Positions 18,856-26,984 of a stretch of 64,000 nt of DNA are shown here, in pieces. A program made the position numbers and the translations under genes. Position 1 is the first letter of the stretch. Each line of letters opens with the position of its first letter. Location: the NCBI RefSeq assembly GCF_001940525.2, contig NZ_CP019437.1, forward strand, positions 2,516,501-2,580,500, read 5' to 3'. The notes under the pieces are model-generated. The model was not told the DNA's origin, made no database searches, and saw only the letters and a program-made list of their open reading frames with translations. The DNA is from Thioclava nitratireducens. Its GTDB lineage: Bacteria; Pseudomonadota; Alphaproteobacteria; Rhodobacterales; Rhodobacteraceae.

Positions 18856-19742
18856 TTGAACAGGCTCCCACCCGTATTTCCGCCACCCTGCACCGGGTAG
18901 GCGGTCAGCCAATCCTCGCCGGGAATATGCGGAAAGCCACGGAAATTCAGAAAGTTGGCGAACTTGCCCTTACAGGTCTCGGCCCGCTTGTCGCAGCCGG
19001 CCTCAAGTCGCACCACATCGCCCACCGCCACATCCGCGCCGATCCGCGCCCACAGTTCGATCTCGCGCCCCGCATCGCGTACCCGGTCCACCTTGATTAC
19101 GCCGACCAGCCCTGCCGCGGCCCCCGAGATCACCCGAAACCGACCCTTCTCGAACCATCGCTCGGCAAAGCCACCCAAGCTGTCGAAGCCGAACACGACC
19201 GAGCCCTCGACAAAATCCACCGGCCCCTCGTGAAAGTAGCCCAGCTGCCCGGTATCGAAACGACACGCGCCATCGCCCAGCACCGCCGAACAGCGCGGAT
19301 GATAGATCCGGCCCTTCTCGGCGCCCAACGCCTCGCTCATACCCCGCAGTTCCGCCGTGAACGCCCCGGCCCCGCGCGCGATCTCGCCGAGATGCCCGCG
19401 AAACAACAGCGCCCGCTGGCTCACATCCGCCCAGTTCACGATCCATGCGCGCACCTCGGCCCCATCATATCGCCCGGCCAGAATATCCGCTTCAGAGATC
19501 GCCTCCGAACTCAGCGCGCCATAGACCTCCGAGTTATCCACGGCCAAGCCAGTACCCTGTGCGACCGCCTTCGCCGTCATCCCGCTCTCCGGCTCGAACG
19601 CGATCCCGTCGAAAACCAGCCCGCCGTCGTGATCGGTGAAGCCAAGCACCACGCCATCGCGCCGCGCCACCGCCCAGGCCCGCGCGATCGTCGTTGCCCC
19701 GCTCTCGAGATGCGCCCGCAGCGCCTCCGGATAACCGCTCAT
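18852..19742 (-). CDS. GTA gp13-like baseplate hub protein (DUF2163 type)
   Basis: 296 residues. Typical features are VLGFTDHDGGLVFDGIAFEP and VYGALSSEAISEADILAGRY near the N terminus. The C-terminal part carries four cysteines, CSAVLGDGAC and CDKRAETC, before KFANFLNFRGFPHIPGEDW. This four-Cys arrangement resembles tail-tip proteins that bind an iron-sulfur cluster, such as phage lambda gpL; metal binding here is an inference. It overlaps gp12 by 4 nt. Confidence 0.92.
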   Translation of the reverse strand: MSGYPEALRAHLESGATTIARAWAVARRDGVVLGFTDHDGGLVFDGIAFEPESGMTAKAVAQGTGLAVDNSEVYGALSSEAISEADILAGRYDGAEVRAWIVNWADVSQRALLFRGHLGEIARGAGAFTAELRGMSEALGAEKGRIYHPRCSAVLGDGACRFDTGQLGYFHEGPVDFVEGSVVFGFDSLGGFAERWFEKGRFRVISGAAAGLVGVIKVDRVRDAGREIELWARIGADVAVGDVVRLEAGCDKRAETCKGKFANFLNFRGFPHIPGEDWLTAYPVQGGGNTGGSLFN

Positions 19743-20371
19743 ATCCGCACCTCCACGACCGGCACCTGCGGCATGTCACCCGCCTGAAAGCTCTGGACCG
19801 AAACCTGCACCGCATCGGTGTCGAACCGCACCGGAACGTCGAACTCGAACCCGGCGGTGATCGGCGCGCCGTCGGCGGGCGGATCGACGAAGGTCACCTG
19901 GCCCGTCTCCAGATCGACGGCCCAATCCACCGCTTCCGCCTGATAGCCGCCCTGAACACCCAGCTTCACCGTGCCCGCGACCGGCTTGGTGATCGGGCGG
20001 CGATACTCCGACCCGCCCGAGGCATAGAGCTTCGAGAGCGTGAACACCCGGCTCACCCCGTCGCCATGCCCGATCAGCTGGTCCTCGTAACCGACCGCCT
20101 GCGAGGGCGAACAGCTTTTGAAATCCGCCCAATCCTTCCAGCGAAACCCGTGCAGCTGCCCCCCGCGCGCCTCGAAGAAGGCCAGCAGTCGCTCCACGTC
20201 ATCCAGCGACCGAAGCCCCACCCCCGCATCATAGCGCCTGCGCGAATGAGCCCAGGGGCTGTTGCGCTCCTCGAACCCGTTGGTCAGCGTCACGATCTCC
20301 GTGCGCCGTTCCGGCCCGCCAACCGAACCGAAACTCAGATTCGCGGGAAATCTCACCTCGTGAAATGCCAT
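19739..20371 (-). CDS. GTA gp12-like distal tail protein (DUF2460 type)
   Basis: 210 residues from ATG 20371 (MAFHEVRFPANLSFGS), which has GAGGGGG upstream; a longer frame to 20479 runs into gp11 and is rejected. Hallmarks are RRTEIVTLTNGFEERNSPWA, RRRYDAGVGLRSLDDVERL and HGFRWKDWADFKSC. The RcGTA counterpart forms the distal tail ring between tube and hub. Confidence 0.92.
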   Translation of the reverse strand: MAFHEVRFPANLSFGSVGGPERRTEIVTLTNGFEERNSPWAHSRRRYDAGVGLRSLDDVERLLAFFEARGGQLHGFRWKDWADFKSCSPSQAVGYEDQLIGHGDGVSRVFTLSKLYASGGSEYRRPITKPVAGTVKLGVQGGYQAEAVDWAVDLETGQVTFVDPPADGAPITAGFEFDVPVRFDTDAVQVSVQSFQAGDMPQVPVVEVRI

Positions 20372-20381
20372 ATTCGCCCCC

Positions 20382-21044
20382 TCAGCGATTGCGCTCGCCA
20401 CGCGCCAGCGCCCGGCTGACCTGCGCCGCGATCTGGCTCGACGAGCTTTGGAACCCGGCCACATCCGGCGTCGTGACATTCATCACCACATTGACCGCGC
20501 GGCCCCCGCCCTGCGCAGCCACACCCAGCCGCCCATCGGCCCCGCGGGTCAGCGGCATGATCGCCTCAGGCCCGGCCTCCCCCATCAGCCCGGTCGCACC
20601 GCGCATCGCGAAACGGGTCGGGCTCGACACAACACCGCCCTTGGCGAACGCCCGCACGCGCCCCTGGCTAAACGCCCCGCCATCGGCAAAGGGAAACAGC
20701 CCGCTCACCAACCCGTTCACCCCGTTCGCCACCGCCCCGCCGACAGCCTGCTCCACCGGCCGCATCGCGACGTTATACGCGCTGTCGGCCATGCTCCGCG
20801 CGACCTGCTGCAGCGCCTCCGACAGCCGCAACCCGTCGAACACGACCCCGTCGAAGGCGCTCCGCAGCCCCCGCCCGAACGCATGGCTCAACGTGCTCAC
20901 CTCGCGCCCGGTGAAAGTCAGGCTCTCCCGCATCGCGGACAGTTCCTGATTGAACACCTCCGCCATCGCACTCGCGCCGCCAAGCGAGCGCTCCAGCTCC
21001 GCCGCCTGTCCACCAAGGGCATCCAATCCATCCGTCTCCATCAT
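20382..21044 (-). CDS. GTA gp11-like tape measure protein
   Basis: 220 residues, far shorter than siphophage tape measures, as expected for the short RcGTA tail. The N-terminal half is helical (LGGQAAELERSLGGASAM, STLSHAFGRGLRSAFDG). The C-terminal half has a Gly/Ala-rich segment (FPFADGGAFSQGRVRAFAKG) and the phage tail motif GLMGEAGPEAIMPLTRG. Its start overlaps the upstream gene's stop by 4 nt (ATGA). Confidence 0.9.
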   Translation of the reverse strand: MMETDGLDALGGQAAELERSLGGASAMAEVFNQELSAMRESLTFTGREVSTLSHAFGRGLRSAFDGVVFDGLRLSEALQQVARSMADSAYNVAMRPVEQAVGGAVANGVNGLVSGLFPFADGGAFSQGRVRAFAKGGVVSSPTRFAMRGATGLMGEAGPEAIMPLTRGADGRLGVAAQGGGRAVNVVMNVTTPDVAGFQSSSSQIAAQVSRALARGERNR

Positions 21045-21253
21045 CGCTCCATCCTCTCCCTGTCGCCCGCGCCATCGGGAAACCGCGCCAGCAATTCATC
21101 GAGCCTCGCCCGTCTCATCGGACGGGCCCCCGCGCAGCCCGCGCCGAGCATCAGCGCCAACTCCGCCGGGCTCAGCGCCCAGAACTCCACGGGCTTAAGC
21201 CGCAACTCCTGCATCCCCACCCGCATCAACCCCGGCCAGTCGAGCCCGCTCAC
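21041..21253 (-). CDS. GTA gp10.1-like small tail assembly protein
   Basis: 70 residues beginning with GTG 21253, which overlaps the stop of gp10 by 4 nt. It contains LSPAELALMLGAG, typical of small phage tail assembly chaperones (phage_TAC family). It probably helps load the tail tube or tape measure and is not expected in the mature particle. Confidence 0.8.
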   Translation of the reverse strand: MSGLDWPGLMRVGMQELRLKPVEFWALSPAELALMLGAGCAGARPMRRARLDELLARFPDGAGDRERMER

Positions 21254-21579
21254 GCCGCCCCCTCGCCCGGCACCGAGAACGCCCGCGCCAGCAGTTCAGC
21301 CGCCTTGCGCGCGGCCTCCACCGGACCGCCGGCAATCTCAACGCTCCGCAGATCGCCCGCACAGCCCTGCCAGCCGCCGCCGCGCAGCCCTGCCACGATC
21401 ACCGCCAGCACGTCGCGGCTCGAAAACCGTCCCGCCTCGAACCTCTCGACCAGTGCGATCATCCCGCCCGTCTCGCCGATCTCGGCCTCCAGTTCCGCCA
21501 AGGCGCCCAGCGTCAGTTTCGCCACATGCCGCTGGCCATTCAGCGCCAACTCGACCTCTCCTGCCCACGGGTTCGCCAT
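21250..21579 (-). CDS. GTA gp10-like tail assembly chaperone
   Basis: 109 residues (MANPWAGEVELALNGQRHVA, LGALAELEAEIGETGGMIAL). This is the GTA family tail-tube chaperone found between major tail protein and tape measure genes. Stops and starts overlap on both sides (gp9 stop at 21579, gp10.1 start at 21253). Confidence 0.87.
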   Translation of the reverse strand: MANPWAGEVELALNGQRHVAKLTLGALAELEAEIGETGGMIALVERFEAGRFSSRDVLAVIVAGLRGGGWQGCAGDLRSVEIAGGPVEAARKAAELLARAFSVPGEGAA

Positions 21580-21992
21580 CAGATCGCCGTGAAGCTCAGA
21601 GCACCGGCAGACGCCATTGCGAGCTCGTAAGTCGCTTCGCCGTCATGGCTCCCCGCATAGTCGATCGAAGTGATCATGAACGGCCCCTGCACGATGCCGA
21701 AATCCGGGATGATCACCTGGAACTGCGGCACCTCGCCGTCGAAGAAGATCTGCCGCGCGCGCTCGTCGGTGCCCGCATCCTTGAACACGCCAGAGCCCGA
21801 GATCGCGGCCGAGCGCACCCCCGCGCCCCCCAGCAACTCGCGCCAGCGCCCCTCGCTTTCCAGCGAGGTCACATCGACCGTTTCCGCGTTGAAGGTGATA
21901 CGCGTGGCGCGCAGCCCCGCGATGGTCTCGAATGTCTGGTCCCCGTTCAGGTCCAGTTTGATCAGAAGGTCCTTACCGTTCTGCGCAACCAT
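21579..21992 (-). CDS. GTA gp9-like major tail (tube) protein
   Basis: 137 residues from ATG 21992 (MVAQNGKDLLIKLDLNGDQ), preceded by GCGGAGAAAATCC; a 15-residue upstream extension is rejected because it lacks an RBS. The sequence has the TP901-1-type tail tube pattern: FETIAGLRATRITFNAETVD, VTSLESEGRWRELLGGAGVR. It polymerises into the tail tube. Confidence 0.91.
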   Translation of the reverse strand: MVAQNGKDLLIKLDLNGDQTFETIAGLRATRITFNAETVDVTSLESEGRWRELLGGAGVRSAAISGSGVFKDAGTDERARQIFFDGEVPQFQVIIPDFGIVQGPFMITSIDYAGSHDGEATYELAMASAGALSFTAI

Positions 21993-22073
21993 GGATTTTC
22001 TCCGCTTTTCGATATTTTGTTTCCGCCAGAGCGACAATCGACCGGCCGAAAAGTTGCAAATGTGAAAGTGTAC

Positions 22074-22481
22074 TCAGCCCTCGACCCGCGCGCGGAAGGT
22101 CAGATCGAGCCGCCGCGACGCCCCCTTGTCGACCCGCCGGGCGCGCGCCTTGAGGAACCACAGCCCCACGACGCGCCCTCGCGTCAGGCTCAACGGCCCC
22201 TCAAGAAGCGCATCCGAGATCGCCGCGCCAATCTCCTTGGCTGCATGAAACCCGGCCTCGTCGCTGACAACCGAGACGGTGAAATCATGCACCGCCCCGT
22301 CGCCCGTCATGTCCGAGGCATCGCGCGCGTTCTCCGGCCCGAGGCTCACATAGGTCCCGCTTGTCGCCCCCGCAGGCGCGGCGTCATAAACCGCCGCCCC
22401 GACGAGCGCCGTCACGACCGCATCGCTCTGCAAGCGCGCATAGACCGCCTCCTGCAAGGCGGCTCCGATCGCGTAGCTCAT
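22074..22481 (-). CDS. GTA gp8-like tail terminator / head-tail protein (DUF3168 type)
   Basis: 135 residues (YAIGAALQEAVYARLQSDAV, GTYVSLGPENARDASDMTGD, DAAVHDFTVSVVSD-like core). DUF3168 proteins are tail completion proteins at the head-tail junction. It overlaps gp7 by 4 nt (ATGA). The 81-nt gap to gp9 downstream is one of the few non-overlapping joints in the tail block. Confidence 0.88.
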   Translation of the reverse strand: MSYAIGAALQEAVYARLQSDAVVTALVGAAVYDAAPAGATSGTYVSLGPENARDASDMTGDGAVHDFTVSVVSDEAGFHAAKEIGAAISDALLEGPLSLTRGRVVGLWFLKARARRVDKGASRRLDLTFRARVEG

Positions 22482-22816
22482 GCCACCACCTCCTCACGCG
22501 CGAAACAGGTCAGGTAATGCGCCCCGGCATCCGCCTCCGCCACCGCGAGGATCCGGAACACCCGCGTGCCCTCGCGAAACCGCTGCTCCGGCTTCGGTCT
22601 GCGCGGCGAGCCCTCGGGCGCGGCCCGCACCGTGATCTTCCACGGCACCGAGGCGAGCGTCACGAATTCACCCGCGCGCTCCACCCCCGTCCCCGGTTTC
22701 ATCTGCGTCCAGAGGATGCCCAGCTCGGTCCAGGCTTCGATAAAGCCACCCGCCCCGTCCGGCACCCGCTCTGGCGTCTCCAGCACCAGCGGTCGGTTCA
22801 GAAACGGCGCCTTCAT
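22478..22816 (-). CDS. GTA gp7-like head-tail adaptor (head closure) protein
   Basis: 112 residues, all-beta (LVLETPERVPDGAGGFIEAW, ILWTQMKPGTGVERAGEFVT, TRVFRILAVAEADAGAHYL). This is the pattern of SPP1 gp16-type head closure proteins. Start and stop overlap neighbours gp6 and gp8 by 4 nt each. Confidence 0.9.
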   Translation of the reverse strand: MKAPFLNRPLVLETPERVPDGAGGFIEAWTELGILWTQMKPGTGVERAGEFVTLASVPWKITVRAAPEGSPRRPKPEQRFREGTRVFRILAVAEADAGAHYLTCFAREEVVA

Positions 22817-23406
22817 CGCCGACCTCCCAACAGGCGCACCGTGCGCCAGCGCTCGATCAGCGCGCCAACGCCATAGGGCATCTCTCGCCCGCCCGCGCCC
22901 TCGTCCCGGCGCTCATAATATTGCGACGCCAGCAGAAAGACCGCCTGCGCCAGATCGGTCGGGAGATCGGCCCAACTCGCCCCAAACCCAGCCGTGAACC
23001 GAACTTCTGCCACACCGCCCGCCGGGATCGACGGCAGTTCGCCGCCACAGGCCGCCAGTCGCGGGCGCTGCAGATCCGCGACCAACCGATACCCCTCCGG
23101 CGCGACCACCGTGACCACCTCAGCCGCATCGACCAAGCGGACCTCAGTCACCGCACTCACCGGAGCCACCGGCAATGGCTGCGCCACTGCATCGCGCCAC
23201 GCCTCAAGGCTCAGCGCGAAATCCCGCACCAGCAGCACCTTAGCGGTGCGTCCTTCGATCGCCGCCATCGCCGCGCGCAGGTAGCGCTCCAGCGCCGCAT
23301 CCTCTTCCCCCATATCCGAAAACCCGGTGCCGAGCCGCAGATGCGCTCGAAACTCCGCGACGGGCAGCGCGCTTGCCGCCACCACCGTCTCTTCAGTCAA
23401 CATCAT
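22813..23406 (-). CDS. GTA gp6-like head-tail connector protein
   Basis: 197 residues from ATG 23406 (or the adjacent ATG 23403), with GGAGGA 6-9 nt upstream. The features EFRAHLRLGTGFSDMGEED, ERYLRAAMAAIEGRTAKVL, DLAQAVFLLASQYYERRDEG and the closing PYGVGALIERWRTVRLLGGRR-like segment match phage gp6-type connector proteins that sit under the portal. Confidence 0.9.
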   Translation of the reverse strand: MMLTEETVVAASALPVAEFRAHLRLGTGFSDMGEEDAALERYLRAAMAAIEGRTAKVLLVRDFALSLEAWRDAVAQPLPVAPVSAVTEVRLVDAAEVVTVVAPEGYRLVADLQRPRLAACGGELPSIPAGGVAEVRFTAGFGASWADLPTDLAQAVFLLASQYYERRDEGAGGREMPYGVGALIERWRTVRLLGGRR

Positions 23407-23432
23407 GACATTCCTCCGCAATTCGCGTGGTT

Positions 23433-23452
23433 GCACCCCCGGCCGGGGGTGC
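23433..23452. repeat. 20-bp perfect palindrome between gp6 and gp5
   Basis: GCACCCCCGGCCGGGGGTGC is fully self-complementary. It lies in the 191-nt non-coding gap between the capsid and connector genes, the longest gap inside the GTA cluster. There is no T run, so it is not an intrinsic terminator. Its CCGGGGGTGCAA edge is shared with the repeat at 26927-26970. The rest of the gap is GC-rich with no gene seen. Confidence 0.6.
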
Positions 23453-23597
23453 CGCCAATCATGTCGGGCGCGAGCCCCGCCGCCGCTCGAACGGAGGGAG
23501 CAGCTAGGCGACGGCCGTCAGCCCCGCGCCCGTCCCGAGACCGGCATCCCGGCCCCGGGAACCGGAAGGCGGAGCCCCCCGATCCCACTCACGCATC

Positions 23598-24797
23598 TCA
23601 GGCGAGCGCGAATTTCAGCAGCTTGATCGCGGCGAAATCACTGACATCGCCGCCCACGCGCTTGGAGGCGTAGAACAGGACATGCGGCTTGGCGGAGAAG
23701 GGATCGCGCAGCACCCGCAGATCCGGGCGTTCCGCCACCGTGTAGCCCGCCTCGAAATCGCCGAAAGCGATCGCGAAACTGTCCGACGCGATATCGGGCA
23801 TGTCCTCCGCGATCAGCACCGGATAGCCCATCAGGCGCGCAGGCTCGCCCGCGGCCAGACCGTCGGTCCACAGGAACCGCCCATCGGCATCCTTCATCTT
23901 GCGCACGGCGCCTGCGGTCTTCGAATTCATCACGAAGCTCGCATTGGCGCGGTATTCCGCCTCCAGCGCATAGACCAGATCGACCACCGCATCGGCAGGG
24001 TTCGCGCCCGAGAAATCCCCATCCGCGCCCGTCGCGACATAGCCGAGCGAGCCCCAGGTCCACGACCCGTTGCCGACCTGCGGATGGGTCAGAAAGCCCG
24101 TCGGCTTGTCCACCCCATCGCCCGAAATGAACGCCGCCGCCTCGGCGCGGGCGAATTTCTCGGCGATGCGCTGCGCCAGCCAGGTCTCGACATCGAAGGC
24201 GCTGTCATCGAGCAGCCGTTGCGACGCTTTCGGCATCGCGGCCAGCTCGTGCAGCGGGATCGAGATCCGATCGATCTGCGGCGTCGCAGTCTCGCTCAGC
24301 GCCGCACTCTCGGTGGCCCAACCCGAGCCCAACTCGCTGCGATCGACCAGCACGTCGAAAGAGGTCGCCTCGACATTGACCACATTCGCGATCTGGCGGA
24401 TCGAGGCCGTCGAGGTCAGCACCGAGCGGATCGTGTCGGAGGTCTGCGGGTCAACCAGATAGCCACCTTCAGCCGCGACCGAGCTGTTGAGCGCCTTCCC
24501 CTCGAGGCTCAGCCCCCGCAATGCGTCGTCATCCCCCGAACGCAGGTAGGCCGCAAAGGCCTTCTGATGCGGCGCCTCCTCGTTCGCGGCGGCGGAAAGG
24601 GCGGGACGCCCGGCAGTCATGGATTTGCTCTGCAGCATGGTCAAACGCTCGTCTTGTTGTTGCATCTTCACTTCAACTTCATCTCGGAAGGCTCTGACTT
24701 CCTTTACGAAACCGGCCAGCGCGGATTGCACCTCCGTGGCCGGATCGGGGCCTTCGGACATACCCGTCCCGGCCCGAGACTTGCTCTCGGTCTTCAT
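23598..24797 (-). CDS. GTA gp5 major capsid protein (HK97 fold)
   Basis: 399 residues from ATG 24797 with GGAG 5 nt upstream. An N-terminal coiled-coil scaffold-like region (EVQSALAGFVKEVRAFRDEV, to about residue 100) is expected to be removed by the gp4 protease. The HK97-fold capsid domain follows (LNSSVAAEGGYLVDPQTSDT, SIRQIANVVNVEATSFDVLV, DKPTGFLTHPQVGNGSWTWG, and GDFEAGYTVAERPDLRVLRD). It forms the GTA head shell. Confidence 0.96.
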   Translation of the reverse strand: MKTESKSRAGTGMSEGPDPATEVQSALAGFVKEVRAFRDEVEVKMQQQDERLTMLQSKSMTAGRPALSAAANEEAPHQKAFAAYLRSGDDDALRGLSLEGKALNSSVAAEGGYLVDPQTSDTIRSVLTSTASIRQIANVVNVEATSFDVLVDRSELGSGWATESAALSETATPQIDRISIPLHELAAMPKASQRLLDDSAFDVETWLAQRIAEKFARAEAAAFISGDGVDKPTGFLTHPQVGNGSWTWGSLGYVATGADGDFSGANPADAVVDLVYALEAEYRANASFVMNSKTAGAVRKMKDADGRFLWTDGLAAGEPARLMGYPVLIAEDMPDIASDSFAIAFGDFEAGYTVAERPDLRVLRDPFSAKPHVLFYASKRVGGDVSDFAAIKLLKFALA

Positions 24798-24836
24798 CGT
24801 CACTCCATCTCCAATGGGATCTCTCGCCCGCCCGCC

Positions 24837-25394
24837 TCAGCGACCGGCCAGTTCCGCCGTGGCACCGCGAAGCGCCGCGGCCAGATCGCGCAGATCACGC
24901 GCGAGGCTTTCGCCCTTCGCCGCCACCCGCGCCTCGCGAAGCATCGGGAAGGTCACCAGCGACACTTCCCAAAGCTCCAGTTCCGCAAGCAGCCGCTGGC
25001 CTTTTGCGTCCTTCTCGGCGGCGACCGTGCGATAGCCGATCGACAGCCCGTCGATCGCCCTCGCCGCAATCAGCGCCGCCGCCTCCCGCGCCCGCGCCAC
25101 GCCGGGCAACAGCCTGCCCTTGACGTATAGCCCGCGCGCGTCTTCCCGGATATCGTCCCAGATCCCGATCGGCTGCGCCGGGTCGTGCTGCCAGAGCATC
25201 TTCACCGTGCCGCCCCGCGCCAACAGCCGCTCCAACCCTTTCGCGTAAGCGCCTTTGCAGACGACGTCGCCACCTTGATCGGGCAGACCGAACAGGCTCG
25301 CATAGCCCTCGATCACCGTCCCATCGGTCAGTTGAACGGGGTGCGCCTCGTTCGCGCAGAACTTCAATTCCAACCCGTAATTATATGTATTCAT
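24837..25394 (-). CDS. GTA gp4 prohead protease (HK97 family)
   Basis: 185 residues. Family features are IEGYASLFGLPDQGGDVVCK, the catalytic His in MLWQHDPAQPIG and the catalytic Ser in AIDGLSIGYRT. It matures the capsid by removing the N-terminal scaffold of gp5, which lies 39 nt downstream. AGGAAA upstream of ATG 25394 supports the start. Confidence 0.94.
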   Translation of the reverse strand: MNTYNYGLELKFCANEAHPVQLTDGTVIEGYASLFGLPDQGGDVVCKGAYAKGLERLLARGGTVKMLWQHDPAQPIGIWDDIREDARGLYVKGRLLPGVARAREAAALIAARAIDGLSIGYRTVAAEKDAKGQRLLAELELWEVSLVTFPMLREARVAAKGESLARDLRDLAAALRGATAELAGR

Positions 25395-25404
25395 GTCTAT
25401 TTTC

Positions 25405-25638
25405 CTATTTCGGACCGACCTCGACGACGCTGAGCACCGCCTGCGTCAGGATCACTGCCACCACGCCATAGACCGCCATCCAGAGCCGCCGCTCCAGCCG
25501 TTCGATCATCGCTTCGATCCGACCGAGCCGCTGTTCGACCTGCGAAAATTGCAGCTCCATGATCTTCTCGGTCGCCTGCATCCGTTCCTCGTGGACGGCA
25601 AAGGGCGCCTTGAGGTATCGCGATCCACCATCGGCCAT
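25405..25638 (-). CDS. GTA gp3.5-like head formation protein
   Basis: 77 residues: a coiled coil (IMELQFSQVEQRLGRIEAMI) followed by one membrane-like helix (LWMAVYGVVAVILTQAVLSV). A small gene in this position, between portal and protease, is conserved in Rhodobacterales GTAs and named as a head formation protein (rcc01685 family). Its biochemical role is not known to me. It begins 1 nt before the gp3 stop region and ends 10 nt before gp4. Confidence 0.85.
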   Translation of the reverse strand: MADGGSRYLKAPFAVHEERMQATEKIMELQFSQVEQRLGRIEAMIERLERRLWMAVYGVVAVILTQAVLSVVEVGPK

Positions 25639-25639
25639 C

Positions 25640-26830
25640 TCAGCCCTCCACCGCGTCCACGGGCACAGGCGGCAGACCCAGCAGCGCGCGCTTCTCGGAC
25701 GCGGTCAGGAAGGAGACCTCGCCGATCCGCTTCCATTGCTGATCGCGTTCGCTCGCCAAGGCCGGGATCTGGTCGAGATCGGGCCTCAGGCTCACCCGCT
25801 CGCCCGTCCATGTCGACAGCCACCACGCAACATCCGCGGCCACCTTGGTCGCGAGCGGTAGCACCGTCAGCCGATAGAAAGCCCGGTGCGCCTCTGCGTA
25901 ATTGGCGTAGGTCGCATCGCCGGGGATTCCCAGCAGCATCGGCGGAACCCCGAAGGCCACCGCGATCTCACGCGCCGCGGCCAGCTTGGTCTCGTGAAAT
26001 TCCATATCGGACGGTGAGAACCCCATCGGTTTCCAGTCCAGCCCACCCTCCAGCAGCATCGGCCGCCCCGCGTTGCGCGCGCCCTGATGATGCGTCTCCA
26101 TCTCGAAGACGAGCCGGTCATACTGGTCAGGCGACAACGTCCCCTGCCCATCGGCGCCCTTGTAGACGATCGCCCCCGAAGGTCGCGCAGCATTGTCCAA
26201 CAGCGCCTTCGACCAGCTCGACGCACTGTTATGGACGTCCACGGCCACCGCCGCCGCCTGCATCGGCGACAGTCCGTAATGATCGTCCTGCGGATGAAAC
26301 GCCCGCAGATGGCAGATCGGATCGGGGCTTCCGGTCATATCGAACCGATGCTTGCGCCCGGCCACCGTGTAGTCATAGGCGACCGGCCAGCCATCCGAGC
26401 CCGGCACGATGCTAATCCGATCCGCGCGCAGCACGTGCAGCTCGCGCGGCAGCCCCGGCTCCACCGCCACCGCCTCTAGGTAACCGTTGCCCGACAGCAG
26501 CATCTGCCCGTAAAGCGCCTCGAAGAACGCACCCTTGCCCTGCGCCGCGTTGGGCCGCGCGATCAGCTCGAGTACGGGATGGACATCGTAACGCCGCTCC
26601 GCATCCTGGCAAACAAGCGGCAAGGCAGCCGCGGCCTCCGCGATCAGCTTCACGCAACGAAATCCGACCGGGTTGCCCGTAAACCCCGACCGCGTCAGCG
26701 AACCCACATCGCGAGGCGACCACACCACACGCCCCGACCCGCTCGCCATCGCCACGATCCGTCCCGTCGCCGAGGCCTTCACCTCCGACCGCCCCGCGCT
26801 TTCGGATTTGCGAAAGATGTTCCAACCCAT
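25640..26830 (-). CDS. GTA gp3 portal protein
   Basis: 396 residues from ATG 26830 (MGWNIFRKSESAG), with GGAGACGGG upstream; an upstream extension to 26872 reads through a terminator flank and is rejected. Phage portal (HK97 type) features are VGFRCVKLIAEAAAALPLVC, PVLELIARPNAAQGKGAFFE, LLSGNGYLEAVAVEPGLPRE and ALLDNAARPSGAIVYKG. It forms the DNA entry vertex and docks the terminase. Confidence 0.95.
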   Translation of the reverse strand: MGWNIFRKSESAGRSEVKASATGRIVAMASGSGRVVWSPRDVGSLTRSGFTGNPVGFRCVKLIAEAAAALPLVCQDAERRYDVHPVLELIARPNAAQGKGAFFEALYGQMLLSGNGYLEAVAVEPGLPRELHVLRADRISIVPGSDGWPVAYDYTVAGRKHRFDMTGSPDPICHLRAFHPQDDHYGLSPMQAAAVAVDVHNSASSWSKALLDNAARPSGAIVYKGADGQGTLSPDQYDRLVFEMETHHQGARNAGRPMLLEGGLDWKPMGFSPSDMEFHETKLAAAREIAVAFGVPPMLLGIPGDATYANYAEAHRAFYRLTVLPLATKVAADVAWWLSTWTGERVSLRPDLDQIPALASERDQQWKRIGEVSFLTASEKRALLGLPPVPVDAVEG

Positions 26831-26870
26831 TCCCGTCTCCTTCTCGCGGCCCCGTCGCGGACCGGCTGGC

Positions 26871-26901
26871 AAAGAAAAAGGGCCGGGGAATGCCCCAGCC
26901 C
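26871..26901 (-). terminator. Intrinsic terminator inside the GTA cluster, between gp2 and gp3
   Basis: On the coding strand, GGGCTGGGG-CATT-CCCCGGCCC (9 bp with one G-T pair) is followed by TTTTTCTTT. It lies after the gp2 stop and 41 nt before the gp3 start. Structure and T tract are those of a strong rho-independent terminator. Confidence 0.8.
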
Positions 26902-26926
26902 TTGCTCTCGAATTCGATTGTTGCGC

Positions 26927-26970
26927 GCCGGGGGTTTTGCACCCCCGGACCCCCGCAGGATATTTCGCCC
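26927..26970 (-). repeat. Dispersed GC-rich intergenic repeat, copy A
   Basis: On the minus strand it reads GAAATATCC, then GGGGGTCCGGGGGTGC, a short A run and CCCCCGGC, giving a CCGGGGG/CCCCCGG stem-loop. A second copy of the same layout is at 34934-34974. It lies between the gp2 stop and the internal terminator. Confidence 0.7.
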
Positions 26971-26984
26971 AAGCCGAAAGAGGC

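Noticed and set aside
23433..23452. Palindrome between gp6 and gp5 as a third GTA terminator
   Set aside because: There is no T run on either strand; recorded as a repeat instead.
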